A program made the position numbers and the translations under genes. A DNA stretch of 64,000 bases from 66-474 sp963771735 (lineage in GTDB: Bacteria > Pseudomonadota > Gammaproteobacteria > Xanthomonadales > Rhodanobacteraceae), in NCBI GenBank assembly GCA_963771735.1, contig CAVYUN010000002.1, positions 186,001-250,000 on the forward strand, given 5' to 3'. Below the pieces are notes generated by a model. The model was given only the letters and a program-made list of their open reading frames with translations, was not told the DNA's origin and searched no databases. Below, one piece after another: positions 27,247 to 38,594 of this stretch (the stretch's first letter is position 1; each line of letters opens with the position of its first letter).

Positions 27247-28193
27247 GTCGAAAAATGCTCCCATCCTGCCTGCTCAGGTGTCACATCCTGGCCGCGCGCG
27301 TCGTGGACGCGGACGCCCGATCCCAAGCCGATACGGCCGATATGTGTCATTCCCAATCCTGCGCGTGTCGATACTTCTTTCACTTCCGCAACACGTGAAT
27401 CCGGGACCGTGAAACATAGCTCGTAATCGTCGCCACCCGAGAGGGCGAATCCACGGCACGTCTCGGCATCGAACGTGCCGGCAAGTTCCGACGATATCGG
27501 CAGCGCATCCGCATCCAGCTCGGCCCCAACACCGCTGGCCGCGCAGACATGGCCGAGATCGGCCAACAGCCCATCGGAAACATCGATGCACGTGCTGGCG
27601 AGACCACGCAACATCAGCCCGGCGGCAAGACGCGGCTGCGGACGCTGCATCCGCGCCAGCAGAACTTCCGGCACGTCACGACGATCGCGCAACAACTGCA
27701 ACGCCCCTGCCGCATCGCCCTGCGTGCCGGTAACGAACACGGCGTCGCCCACGCGTGCGCCGCCACGCGTCAGCGCGGCTCCCGCCGGGACAAAACCCAA
27801 TGCGGTGACTGTGACGGACAACGGTCCCTGCGTGGTATCACCGCCGACCAGAGCCACGCCGTGCTGGCACGCGAGTCGGGCGATTCCATCGGCGAAGCGC
27901 TCGACGAAATGCATGTCGGATTCCGGCAGTGTCAGCGCCAGCAAGGCCCAGGCGGGCTCGGCGCCCATCGCCGCAAGGTCGGAAAGATTCACCGCCAGCG
28001 CCTTCCAGCCGATGTCTTCGGGGATCGTCGCGGGCAAAAAATGCACGCCCGCGACCAGGGTGTCGGTGCAGGCCACGAGTCGTCGTCCTGATGGAACATC
28101 GAGCACGGCTGCGTCATCGCCGATGCCCAGCTCCACGTCACTGCGCTTCGACGCGCAGCGCTCCCGGATTCGCTCGATCAGGTCGAATTCCAC
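27243..28193 (-). CDS. thiL: Thiamine-monophosphate kinase ThiL
   Basis: Phosphorylates thiamine monophosphate to thiamine pyrophosphate. The 316-aa product starts MEFDLIERIRERC and contains the ATP/metal motifs VELGIGDDAAVLDVPSG, NLSDLAAMGAEPAWALLALT, LVGGDTTQGPLSVTVTALG and CIDVSDGLLADLGHV. It lies in the nusB-thiL-pgpA order found in many proteobacteria, here with a GNAT gene inserted between nusB and thiL. Complete and in frame. Confidence 0.97.
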   Translation of the reverse strand: MEFDLIERIRERCASKRSDVELGIGDDAAVLDVPSGRRLVACTDTLVAGVHFLPATIPEDIGWKALAVNLSDLAAMGAEPAWALLALTLPESDMHFVERFADGIARLACQHGVALVGGDTTQGPLSVTVTALGFVPAGAALTRGGARVGDAVFVTGTQGDAAGALQLLRDRRDVPEVLLARMQRPQPRLAAGLMLRGLASTCIDVSDGLLADLGHVCAASGVGAELDADALPISSELAGTFDAETCRGFALSGGDDYELCFTVPDSRVAEVKEVSTRAGLGMTHIGRIGLGSGVRVHDARGQDVTPEQAGWEHFST

Positions 28194-28205
28194 GCCGACC
28201 TTCCG

Positions 28206-28754
28206 TCACCCGGCTTCGCGAACGAAAACCTGCAGGATTTCGCCGTCGAGGGTCGCTTCATGGGACAACCGGAATCCGGCTTTCCCGGCCAACCGGATCG
28301 ATGGCGCATTGCCGGGCTCGATGATGCAGGCCGCGCAATGCGCACCGAAATGCGCGTCGCCCCAGGCCAGCACGGCGGTCAACGCCTCGCTGGCGTAACC
28401 CCTGCCGTGGACTTCGGGCGTCAGCACCCAGCCGACTTCCGGCATGCCATCCAGGGCGGGCACGATGTCGCGCTTGACGTCCATGTAACCGATATCGCCC
28501 AGCATGCGCCCGCTCGATTTTTCTTCGATGGCCCAGAATCCGTAACCGAGCAGATGCCACAGCCCCGCGTAGCGCAGCAGGCGCTGCCACGACTGCTGCG
28601 GCGTGGAAGGCTTGCCGCCGATGTACCGCACGACTTGCGGATCGGCCCAGATCGCGGCCAGCGCCGCGTAATCGTCGAGTCGATGCCCGCGCAGGCGCAG
28701 GCGCTCCGTTTCCAGCAGCGGCGCCAGCGGCAACGCCTCGCCGGCCGCGGCCAT
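28206..28754 (-). CDS. GNAT acetyltransferase (RimJ/RimL type)
   Basis: A 182-aa N-acetyltransferase of the RimJ/RimL-like group: LLETERLRLRGHRLDDYAAL at the N-terminus, VRYIGGKPSTPQQSWQRLLR, the acetyl-CoA loop region GWVLTPEVHGRGYASEALTA and IIEPGNAPSIRLAGKAGFRL. Family members acetylate ribosomal protein N-termini, other proteins, or small molecules; the substrate is unknown here. The start codon shares one base with the nusB stop (TGATG), so it is probably co-transcribed and coupled. It is an insertion relative to the common nusB-thiL pair. Confidence 0.88.
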   Translation of the reverse strand: MAAAGEALPLAPLLETERLRLRGHRLDDYAALAAIWADPQVVRYIGGKPSTPQQSWQRLLRYAGLWHLLGYGFWAIEEKSSGRMLGDIGYMDVKRDIVPALDGMPEVGWVLTPEVHGRGYASEALTAVLAWGDAHFGAHCAACIIEPGNAPSIRLAGKAGFRLSHEATLDGEILQVFVREAG

Positions 28755-29206
28755 CAGCCCTGCTTCTCCACTTCCCGCAACGCACCGGCAAGCTTGTCCA
28801 GCACGCCGTTGACATAGGTGTGGCCCTGCTCGGAACCGAAGCGCTTGGTGACTTCCACGGCTTCGTTCAGCACCACGCGATAGGGCACGTCGGGACGATA
28901 TTTCAGTTCGAACGCGGAAAGCCGCAACACGGCACGCTCGATCGGATCGACGCGTTCCATGTCGCGGTCGAGGAACGGCGCGAGCCCGGCATCCAGTTCC
29001 AGGCGATGCGACTCGACGCCTCGCAACAGGTCCTGGAAATACTCGAGATCGGCGATCTGCATGTCCTGCTCGTGGCGGAAATCCTCGATCACCTTGCGCA
29101 TCGGATTGCCGCCGAGTTCCCAGGCATACAGCGCCTGCACCGCGCGCCGGCGGGCGCGGCTACGTGCGGCGGGATCGATGCCGTCGTGGCGGCGCGGGCC
29201 GGTCAT
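28754..29206 (-). CDS. nusB: Transcription antitermination factor NusB
   Basis: RNA-binding antitermination factor acting with NusE (S10) on rRNA operons. The 150-aa all-helical product has ARRRAVQALYAWELGGNPM near the N-terminus and the conserved C-terminal segment VPYRVVLNEAVEVTKRFGSE followed by YVNGVLDKLA. It follows ribH by ATGA overlap, the widespread ribH-nusB pairing. Complete. Confidence 0.96.
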   Translation of the reverse strand: MTGPRRHDGIDPAARSRARRRAVQALYAWELGGNPMRKVIEDFRHEQDMQIADLEYFQDLLRGVESHRLELDAGLAPFLDRDMERVDPIERAVLRLSAFELKYRPDVPYRVVLNEAVEVTKRFGSEQGHTYVNGVLDKLAGALREVEKQG

Positions 29207-29685
29207 GCCGAAGGCTCCTGCAGCAGCATTGCCATTTCGATCGCGGACAAGGCCACGTCCGCGCCCTTGTTGCCGCGTGCGCCACCCGCCCGCGCCCAGG
29301 CGTCGGCCTCATCATCGACCGCGAGCACGCCGTTCAACACCGGCACGCCGGAATCCAGCGCCACCCGCATCAAGCCACGCGCGCATTCGTCCGCGACGTG
29401 TTCGTAGTGACGGGTTTCCCCGCGTACCACGCAACCCAGCGCCACGATCACGGCATGACGGCCCTGTGCCGCAAGGCGTTTTGCCACCACCGGAATCTCC
29501 CACGCGCCGGGCACGCGCACGACGTCAAACGCCTCATCGGACACCCCGTGCGCGGCGAACGCGGCACGCGCGCCATCGACCAGCACGTCGACGATCTCGC
29601 CGTTCCAGCGGCTGGCGACGACGGCGTAGCGCGCGCCGGGAGGCGAACGCAATGAATCCGTGGGATGGGCGGCTTGATCAGACAT
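29203..29685 (-). CDS. ribH: 6,7-dimethyl-8-ribityllumazine synthase
   Basis: Condenses 5-amino-6-ribitylaminouracil with 3,4-dihydroxy-2-butanone 4-phosphate, the penultimate riboflavin step; usually forms a 60-mer or decamer. The 160-aa product has the substrate loop VVASRWNGEIVDVLVDGA, VRVPGAWEIPVVAKRLA, and the catalytic His region GCVVRGETRHYEHVADECAR. It is followed by nusB and preceded by ribBA with a 54-bp gap. Confidence 0.96.
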   Translation of the reverse strand: MSDQAAHPTDSLRSPPGARYAVVASRWNGEIVDVLVDGARAAFAAHGVSDEAFDVVRVPGAWEIPVVAKRLAAQGRHAVIVALGCVVRGETRHYEHVADECARGLMRVALDSGVPVLNGVLAVDDEADAWARAGGARGNKGADVALSAIEMAMLLQEPSA

Positions 29686-29739
29686 GGCTGGAACGAGAAG
29701 GACTGGATGGGAAAGCGTAGCAGCGGCGCGTGCAACGCC

Positions 29740-30867
<1,128 letters not shown>

Positions 30868-30922
30868 CGGAGAATGCTTTTGTTGAAAGTCGGACATGGA
30901 TGTCCGGCTTTGATTTACGCGA

Positions 30923-31522
30923 TCACGGATGATCGCAGGAATGAAGCCGTTCCACGTAACGCGCCAGCATGTCGATTTCCAGGTTCACGCGATCGCCGAC
31001 ACGACGATCGCCGAACGTGGTCGCGGCCACCGTGTGCGGAATCAGGTTGACCTCGAAGGACTCGTCCGTGACCGCATTGACCGTCAGGCTGACGCCGTCC
31101 ACGCACACCGAACCTTTCGCCGCGATATAGCGCATCAATCCGCGCGGCGGCGCGATGCGCCAGCGCTGCGAACGCGCGTCGGGATCGATCGCGGCGATGG
31201 TGCCGACGCCGTCGACGTGGCCGGAGACCAGGTGGCCGCCCAACCGATCCGACAGCCGCAGCGGCTTTTCCAGATTCACCTTGTCGCCTTCGCGCAAATC
31301 CCCGAGCGTGGTCAGCGACAGGGTTTCGTTGGAAACATCGAAGGCCAGCGCGTGGCCATCCATCGCCACCACGGTCAGGCAACAGCCGGACACCGCGATG
31401 CTGTCGCCGAGGGCAACATCTTCGCGATCGAGTGCCGGCATGGCGATGGTGAAGCGCAGATCGCCACCGCGCGGCTCCGCGCGCAGCACGGTGCCGGTCG
31501 CCTCGATGATGCCGGTGAACAT
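30923..31522 (-). CDS. ribE: Riboflavin synthase, alpha subunit
   Basis: Dismutates two 6,7-dimethyl-8-ribityllumazine molecules to riboflavin. The 199-aa product has two lumazine-binding barrel repeats: MFTGIIEATGTV with GDSIAVSGCCLTVVAM, and HLVSGHVDGVGTIAAI with SVCVDGVSLTVNAV. The start at 31522 is the family start; the frame is open 30 codons further up but that is the riboswitch leader. It is the first gene downstream of the FMN riboswitch and has only a weak ribosome-binding site (GGGACG), in line with leader control. Confidence 0.96.
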   Translation of the reverse strand: MFTGIIEATGTVLRAEPRGGDLRFTIAMPALDREDVALGDSIAVSGCCLTVVAMDGHALAFDVSNETLSLTTLGDLREGDKVNLEKPLRLSDRLGGHLVSGHVDGVGTIAAIDPDARSQRWRIAPPRGLMRYIAAKGSVCVDGVSLTVNAVTDESFEVNLIPHTVAATTFGDRRVGDRVNLEIDMLARYVERLHSCDHP

Positions 31523-31572
31523 CAGCGCGTCCCAGGAACGGCGGCGGCGAAACACGAATGGACAAGCATGAA

Positions 31573-31601
31573 CGTTCTCCGCGTGACGAATGGCGAGAAC
31601 G
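31573..31601 (-). promoter_or_regulatory. Candidate expression-platform hairpin for the FMN riboswitch
   Basis: An inverted repeat CGTTCTC...GAGAACG (7-bp stem, 15-nt loop) lies between the aptamer and the ribE start. It is the strongest hairpin in the 127-nt leader. No T-run follows, so termination is not evident; it may act in Rho-dependent or translational control. Confidence 0.4.
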
Positions 31602-31649
31602 CCCCAAGGCATGAGGCCGTCGCGCCGCCGAAGCCACGCAAGCGACCGT

Positions 31650-31791
31650 CTTCTTTCATCCGGACTGTCACCGTCGGCTCCGGCATTCGACCGGATCTGC
31701 TGACCTCGCGGCTGTCGCCGGGAGCGCTCGCGGGCTCGTGTCCATCGGACACCTACCGCCGGTGGGGAATCGCACCCCGCCCTGAAGACGT
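31650..31791 (-). promoter_or_regulatory. FMN riboswitch (RFN element)
   Basis: The minus strand carries the conserved RFN blocks in order: CTTCAGGGCGGGGTGCGATT, CCCCACCGGCGGTA, GAGCCCGCGAGCGCTC, GTCAGCAGATCCGGT, CCGGAGCCGACGGTGACAGT and CCGGATGAAAGAAG. The 5' and 3' ends pair as helix P1. FMN binding normally switches off downstream riboflavin genes. It sits inside the gene row, after ribD and before ribE, so ribE-ribBA-ribH are the direct targets. Confidence 0.95.
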
Positions 31792-31817
31792 CTTGCCGGT
31801 AATAACCGGTTTGGGGA

Positions 31818-32924
31818 TTATAGCGCCGCGGGACGCAGCAACAGGCGCTGGTCGACGCCCAGCATGCGCCGGTCGACCACGCGCCAATCGCGCCGTTCCG
31901 TCATCGAAGCCAGCAGCGGCAGGTGCAGCAGCGGCCGCGCGTCGTCGCCCAGCAGGGTCGGCGCGATGTACAGCAACAGCTCGTCCACCAGTCCGGCCTT
32001 GAGCAAAGCCCCGCACAGGCGCGGACCGGCCTCGACCTGCAATTCGTTGACTTGCCGTTTCGTAAGTAACCGCATGATCGAGAGCAGATCGAGCCGACCG
32101 TCGGCGTCGGGATCGACCGCAGCAAGCTCGACCCGCGCGTAGCGGTCATCGGATGCTTCCACGGCGGGCGCGTGCAGCACCAGCGTCGGAGCGCCGCCGT
32201 CCAGCAGGTTCGCATCCGCTTGCGATGCGTCCAGATGCGGATCGAGAACCACCCGCAGTGGCGGCACAAACCCGACCCCATCCGGCAAGCGCACCGTCAA
32301 GCGCGGATCGTCGGCCCGCGCGGTACCGGAAGCGGTCAGGATCGCCGAACTGCGCGCACGCCAGCGCTGCACGTCCGCGCGCGCGGCTTCGCCGGTGATC
32401 CATTTCGACTCACCATTCGCGAGTGCCGTCCGGCCGTCGAGGCTCATCGCCAGCTTTACCCGCAGCCACGGCCGGCCACGTTCGAAGCGCGCGAAGAACC
32501 CGCGATTCAGCTCGCGCGCGGTGTCGCGCATCAGGCCGGTTTCGACCTCGATGCCGGCGTCGCGCAGGCGTTGCAGTCCACCGCCCGCGACCTCCGGATT
32601 CGGGTCTTCGGCCGCCACGACGACCCGCGCAACACCGGATTCAAGCAACGCATCGACACATGGCGGCGTGCGGCCGAAATGCGAACAGGGTTCCAGCGTC
32701 ACGTAGGCCGTGGCGCCGCGCGCGCGTCCTCCGGCCGCGCGCAACGCGAACACTTCCGCGTGCGCTTCGCCAGCGCGCTGGTGCCAACCCTCGCCGACCA
32801 CTTCGTCGTCGCGCGCGATCACGCAGCCGACGCGCGGATTCGGCTGGGTCGTGAACAAGCCACGTTCCGCCAGCCGCAGCGCACGCGCCATCATGGCGTG
32901 ATCGGCTGCGGAGAAACCGGCCAT
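31818..32924 (-). CDS. ribD: Bifunctional pyrimidine deaminase/reductase RibD
   Basis: Two successive riboflavin steps: deamination of the GTP cyclohydrolase II product, then reduction of its ribosyl chain. The 368-aa product has the zinc deaminase motif AHAEVFAL with TLEPCSHFGRTPPCVDALLE, and a C-terminal reductase domain (LRVKLAMSLDGRTALANGES, VEAGPRLCGALL). Its start shares a base with the nrdR stop (TGATG). It lies upstream of the FMN riboswitch, so it may escape that control unless transcription starts again at the riboswitch. Confidence 0.96.
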   Translation of the reverse strand: MAGFSAADHAMMARALRLAERGLFTTQPNPRVGCVIARDDEVVGEGWHQRAGEAHAEVFALRAAGGRARGATAYVTLEPCSHFGRTPPCVDALLESGVARVVVAAEDPNPEVAGGGLQRLRDAGIEVETGLMRDTARELNRGFFARFERGRPWLRVKLAMSLDGRTALANGESKWITGEAARADVQRWRARSSAILTASGTARADDPRLTVRLPDGVGFVPPLRVVLDPHLDASQADANLLDGGAPTLVLHAPAVEASDDRYARVELAAVDPDADGRLDLLSIMRLLTKRQVNELQVEAGPRLCGALLKAGLVDELLLYIAPTLLGDDARPLLHLPLLASMTERRDWRVVDRRMLGVDQRLLLRPAAL

Positions 32925-33460
32925 CAGCGCTTCTTGTTGCCGTCGGTGGTCTTGCCGAAAGGCACCACGGCGCCACTTATCAACGGCAACTGGCTGTCAC
33001 TGTGTGGCAGTTCGTGCTCGAGCCGGTCGAGCTCCTCGCGGAAGTCGGCCACGTCCTCGAACGAACGGTACACCGACGCGTAGCGCACGTAGCCGACATG
33101 ATCGAGCTTGCGCAATTCCGCCATCACCAGTTCGCCGATCCGCCGCGACGGCAATTCGCGTTCGGTCGAGACTCGCAACTGGCGCACCACCGCGCGCACC
33201 GCCGCCTCGATGCGCTCCTCGGTCACCGGCCGCTTGTGCAGCGCGCGGTCGAAACCGGTGCGCAGCTTGCGTGCATCGAATGCCTCGCGCCGGCCGTCGT
33301 CCTTGATGATCGCCGGCAGCTTCAGTTCCACCGTCTCGACCGTGGAAAAGCGTTCGCCGCACGACGGGCACTCGCGGCGCCGGCGGATGGTCGAGCCTTC
33401 CTCCGAAACGCGCGAGTCGATCACGCGGGTATCGATGTTCTGGCAGAACGGGCAGTGCAT
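32924..33460 (-). CDS. nrdR: Transcriptional repressor NrdR
   Basis: Zinc-ribbon/ATP-cone repressor of ribonucleotide reductase genes. The product (178 aa from MHCPFCQN) has the four zinc cysteines in HCPFCQ and ECPSCGERFST, and an ATP-cone (IIKDDGRREAFDARKLRTGF). The start at 33460 is the usual family start; ATG at 33469 adds three residues. The C-terminal 25 residues extend a little beyond the usual length. It heads the riboflavin operon, as in many gammaproteobacteria, where glyA is often nearby as well. Confidence 0.96.
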   Translation of the reverse strand: MHCPFCQNIDTRVIDSRVSEEGSTIRRRRECPSCGERFSTVETVELKLPAIIKDDGRREAFDARKLRTGFDRALHKRPVTEERIEAAVRAVVRQLRVSTERELPSRRIGELVMAELRKLDHVGYVRYASVYRSFEDVADFREELDRLEHELPHSDSQLPLISGAVVPFGKTTDGNKKR

Positions 33461-34026
33461 GTTTTGCAATCATGCCGAAGCTGAGCCAATACTGCACTCT
33501 TTCAGTGCCATGGAGCGCAATTGCGATCTTCATCGCTGAATGAAATGTCGATGCTTTTATACAGCCACGACTCTCGCATCCCGTCAGGGTCCGAAAAATC
33601 TGTCACTCCACAAGAGTATCGACGCACTTTATTATCGGCACTCGATGCTACAGTACTGATACAAAACCTTGCTTGGCTCGTTCAATGCGAAGCTCGGGTC
33701 AAGCAAATCTTACTCCAATCAGTAATGCGATATGGGTCTGGCTGCCCCACGCCGTACATTTTGATGAACGCCTTGTATTTCGGCCCTGCGCTCATGGCCT
33801 TGCCGATCGAGCATTGATAAGCACCGGTCGTATCGGAAAAGACTGGAGCCGCCACCTGCGGTTGGGAACAGGATACGGCGGTGCCGGAGGCAAAGGCGGT
33901 GAGTCAGGACTACGATCGCAACGTTATGATCATCGCAGCGTCGCAAACTGTCCAGCGTGTGCAACGTTCGCGAACATGCATTGTCTGCCACCGGAACCAA
34001 GCACCTGATACACATTTCATGCTACG
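33461..34026. other. Low-GC region between nrdR and glyA, 566 bp, no confident gene
   Basis: Base composition is visibly lower in GC than the rest of the window, especially about 33540-33740. A plus-strand open frame at 33521-33817 (98 aa) and a minus-strand one at 33719-34015 (98 aa) exist; neither resembles a known family. A third minus frame without ATG reads SAGPKYKAFIKMYGVGQPDP and stops near 33693, and looks more protein-like, possibly a gene remnant. A small hairpin GCACT-N5-AGTGC is at 33494-33508. The nrdR promoter should lie in the first 100 bp. Confidence 0.45.
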
Positions 34027-35295
34027 TCACCCATAAACCGGAAACTTCGCGCACTGCGCATTGACCAGCGCGCGCACGTTTTCGATCACCTTGTCGTCGT
34101 TCGGCGCATCCAGCACGTCGGCGACCCAGCCGGCGAGTTCGATGCAGTCGATTTCCTGGTAACCGCGCGTGGTCACGGCCGGCGTGCCGATGCGCAGGCC
34201 GGAGGTCACGAACGGCTTCTGCGGATCGTTCGGCACCGCGTTCTTGTTGACGGTGATGTGGGCCTTGCCGAGCGCGGCTTCCGCGTCCTTGCCCGTGAGC
34301 GGCTTGCCGATCAGGTCGACCAGCAGGAGATGGTTCTCGGTACCGCCCGAGACGATCTTGTAGCCACGCTCGGTCAGCGTCTTCGCCATCGCCTGGGCGT
34401 TCTTCACCACTTGCTGCTGGTAGAGCTTGAACTCCGGCTCCAGCGCTTCCTTGAAGGCCACGGCCTTGGCCGCGATCACGTGCATCAACGGACCACCCTG
34501 GATGCCGGGAAACACGACCGACTGCAGTTTCTTGACGATGTCCTCGGCGTGTTCGCCCATCGCCGCATTTTTCGCGACGATCAGCCCACCACGCGGCCCG
34601 CGCAATGTCTTGTGCGTCGTCGACGTCACCACGTGCGCGTGCGGCAGCGGCGACGGATACACGCCGGCGGCGACCAGCCCGGCGATGTGCGCCATGTCCA
34701 CGAACAGGTACGCACCGACCTTGTCGGCAATCGCGCGAAAACGCGCCCAGTCCATGATCTGCGAATAGGCACTGAATCCAGCCACGACCATCTTCGGCTT
34801 GTGTTCGACGGCGAGGCGCTCGACTTCGTCCATGTCGACGATGCCGTTGTCGTCCACGCCGTACTGCACCGCGTTGAAGATCTTGCCCGAAAGGTTCGGC
34901 TTGGCGCCGTGGGTCAGGTGCCCGCCGTGCGCGAGGCTCATGCCAAGGATGGTGTCGCCGGGATTCAGCAACGCGAAGTACACCGCCTGGTTGGCCTGCG
35001 AACCCGAGTGCGGTTGCACGTTGGCGTAATCGCAATCGAACAGCTTCTTCAGGCGCTCGATCGCCAGCTTTTCTGCCACGTCCACATAGTCGCAGCCGCC
35101 GTAATAACGCTTGCCGGGATAGCCTTCGGCGTACTTGTTGGTCAGCACGCTGCCCTGCGCTTCCATCACGCGCGGGCTGGCGTAGTTTTCCGAGGCGATC
35201 AGTTCGACATGGTCTTCCTGCCGCTGGCGTTCCTCCATGATCGCGCTGGCGAGGGCGTCGTCGTAACCGGCAATCCGCATTTCGTGGCTGTACAT
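34027..35295 (-). CDS. glyA: Serine hydroxymethyltransferase
   Basis: PLP enzyme interconverting serine and glycine with tetrahydrofolate, main source of one-carbon units. The 422-aa product has the substrate segment RQEDHVELIASENYASPRVM, the PLP-lysine motif VVTSTTHKTLRGPRGG, and the C-terminal TSGLRIGTPAVTTRGY. The start at 35295 (MYSHEMRIAGYDDAL) matches xanthomonad homologues best; ATGs at 35322 and 35280 are alternatives. No glycine riboswitch was recognised in the short gap upstream. Confidence 0.98.
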   Translation of the reverse strand: MYSHEMRIAGYDDALASAIMEERQRQEDHVELIASENYASPRVMEAQGSVLTNKYAEGYPGKRYYGGCDYVDVAEKLAIERLKKLFDCDYANVQPHSGSQANQAVYFALLNPGDTILGMSLAHGGHLTHGAKPNLSGKIFNAVQYGVDDNGIVDMDEVERLAVEHKPKMVVAGFSAYSQIMDWARFRAIADKVGAYLFVDMAHIAGLVAAGVYPSPLPHAHVVTSTTHKTLRGPRGGLIVAKNAAMGEHAEDIVKKLQSVVFPGIQGGPLMHVIAAKAVAFKEALEPEFKLYQQQVVKNAQAMAKTLTERGYKIVSGGTENHLLLVDLIGKPLTGKDAEAALGKAHITVNKNAVPNDPQKPFVTSGLRIGTPAVTTRGYQEIDCIELAGWVADVLDAPNDDKVIENVRALVNAQCAKFPVYG

Positions 35296-35332
35296 CGCGA
35301 TCCTCTGGCAGGCGTGTGGCAACCCGAGGATT

Positions 35333-36208
35333 CTAGCCGCTTTGCCGGTCCGCCGCGCCCGGCAGCTCCCGCCGGTAGAGCATGGAAACCAGCACGTAGC
35401 TGATGATCATCAGCAGCAGCCACGAACCGATCTTTTCCGGCGGCACCATGTGCCAGGTCCGGTGCTGCGCGGGGTAATACCAGGCACGGGTGAAGGTGCC
35501 GAGGTTCTCGGCGAACCAGATGAAAGTCGCGACCAGCACGAATCCCAGCAGCAGCGGCATGCGCCGGTAGCGGCGGCGCACCCGGTAATGGACCCAGCAA
35601 GGACCGAATACCCACGCCACGGCGGCGAACAACACCCAGCGGAAGTCGTAGCCGTAGTGGTCGGCGAAGAAGTTCAGGTAGATCGCTGCCGCCAGCCAGG
35701 CCGTATCGCGCCAGCGCGGATGCCGCGTGAACCGGAACCCGAACAGCCGCCAGGCGCGCGCGATGTAACTGCCGACCGAGGCATACATGAAGCCGGTGAA
35801 CAGCGGCACGCCGCCGATGTGGAGGATGGAATGCCCCGGATACACCCATGAACCGGTCGCGGTCTTGAACAGCTCCATCAGGGTGCCGGTGACATGGAAC
35901 AGCACGATCACCAGTGCCTCGCGCCGGGTTTCCAGGCCCGTGGCCAACAACGTGACCTGGATCGCCACGGCCATCAGGGTGACGAAGTCGTAGCGCCCCA
36001 GCGGGGCGCCGGCCGGCCAGAACATCCAGGTCGTGGTCAGCAGCGCCAGCATCAGCGCGCCGAACAGGCACGCCCAGGCCTGCTTGGCGCCGAACCAGAC
36101 CAGCTCGTGCGCGAACACCGCCAGCCGGCCGCGGCACGCCACATGAGCGGCGATGCGACGGTCGACACCGTGCCAGCCCAGCCGGACCGCGCGCAAGGCG
36201 GCGATCAT
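35333..36208 (-). CDS. DUF817 integral membrane protein
   Basis: A 291-aa protein with about eight or nine membrane helices. Recognisable DUF817-like stretches are FAHELVWFGAKQAWACLFGA, ETRREALVIVLFHVTGTLME, GSWVYPGHSILHIGGVPLFT and NFFADHYGYDFRWVL. The family is widespread in proteobacteria and has no assigned function. Conserved His and Glu residues inside helices hint at a metal or quinone-linked role, but that is only inference. It ends 38 bp before the glyA start on the same strand and may be co-transcribed with it. Confidence 0.85.
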   Translation of the reverse strand: MIAALRAVRLGWHGVDRRIAAHVACRGRLAVFAHELVWFGAKQAWACLFGALMLALLTTTWMFWPAGAPLGRYDFVTLMAVAIQVTLLATGLETRREALVIVLFHVTGTLMELFKTATGSWVYPGHSILHIGGVPLFTGFMYASVGSYIARAWRLFGFRFTRHPRWRDTAWLAAAIYLNFFADHYGYDFRWVLFAAVAWVFGPCWVHYRVRRRYRRMPLLLGFVLVATFIWFAENLGTFTRAWYYPAQHRTWHMVPPEKIGSWLLLMIISYVLVSMLYRRELPGAADRQSG

Positions 36209-36646
36209 GGCTTGCCCTCCCTTGTTTCACTCCAAGGCATGCGAGTTCCCCGGCGGTGCAAGGACATGGTAGCGAAACGCTGGCGCGGGACAGCGTGTGA
36301 CGTGATAATGCTGGATCACGCAGCAACATCCATGTCTTTTTCCGCGCCGTCCAACGGCGCGGGTCTCTTTTTGGCATTGCCCGAAAAGAGACGGAAAAGG
36401 CTAGGCACCGGGGCGGTGGTCTCGACAACGTCGTGTTGTCTCGACTTCCCTGCGCGTCTCGCGCCAAGCGGGCCGGCGCGAATTCGCACGTCCCTGTGCT
36501 CGAACATGCGCGCCTTGCTCCCGCTCGGCGCTGCGATGCTCGGCACCGCCCACGGCGCCATTTGACGCTGCGATGCCGGCCATCCATGGCCTGCGTGACG
36601 AGCAACCAACCTGCCCCAGACATCAGCTGGGCGACATGAGGCAAAC
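36209..36646. other. Intergenic region DUF817-ettA, 438 bp
   Basis: Contains the left copy of the long intergenic repeat (36363-36591) and otherwise no gene. The ettA promoter should lie close to its ATG at 36647; I could not pick a convincing -35/-10 pair. A minus-strand frame through this region is repeat-derived and not a gene. Confidence 0.5.
36363..36591 (-). repeat. Long intergenic repeat, copy 1 (left of ettA)
   Basis: About 230 bp. It ends at one side with an inverted repeat GTCTCTTTT...AAAAGAGAC (36363-36371 / 36384-36392) and at the other with the palindrome-like GGCCATCCATGGCC (36578-36591). The core matches copy 2 clearly, for example TCGCACGTCC-TGTGCTC-AACATGCGCGC. Both copies have the same orientation. 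Confidence 0.75.
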
Positions 36647-38309
<1,663 letters not shown>

Positions 38310-38333
38310 TGGATTCCGCTCGAAATGCGAGCG

Positions 38334-38556
38334 GGTTACTTTCCTTTCGGGGAAAGTAACCAAAGCCATTGCACCAGCGCGACGGATTCGGCGACGTCGT
38401 GTCGCCGAAACTTCCCTGCGATGCTCGCCGATTACGTGCCAGCGCGAACTCGCACGTCCATGTGCTCAAACATGCGCGCTTTTCCCACGCAATCGGCTGC
38501 GCTTCTCGGCGTCGCGCAACGGTGCGATTTTCGCTTCGATGACGGCCATCCATGAC
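38334..38556 (-). repeat. Long intergenic repeat, copy 2 (right of ettA)
   Basis: About 225 bp, starting 24 bp after the ettA stop. It begins with a perfect 11-bp stem GGTTACTTTCC / GGAAAGTAACC with a 6-nt loop (38334-38361) and ends with GGCCATCCATGACC (38543-38556). The core shares the CGCACGTCCATGTGCTC and AACATGCGCGC blocks with copy 1. The hairpin may also end the ettA transcript, though no T-run follows. Confidence 0.75.
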
Positions 38557-38594
38557 CTGCGCCTTGATTGTCATGGCATAGTCCACACGAATCC

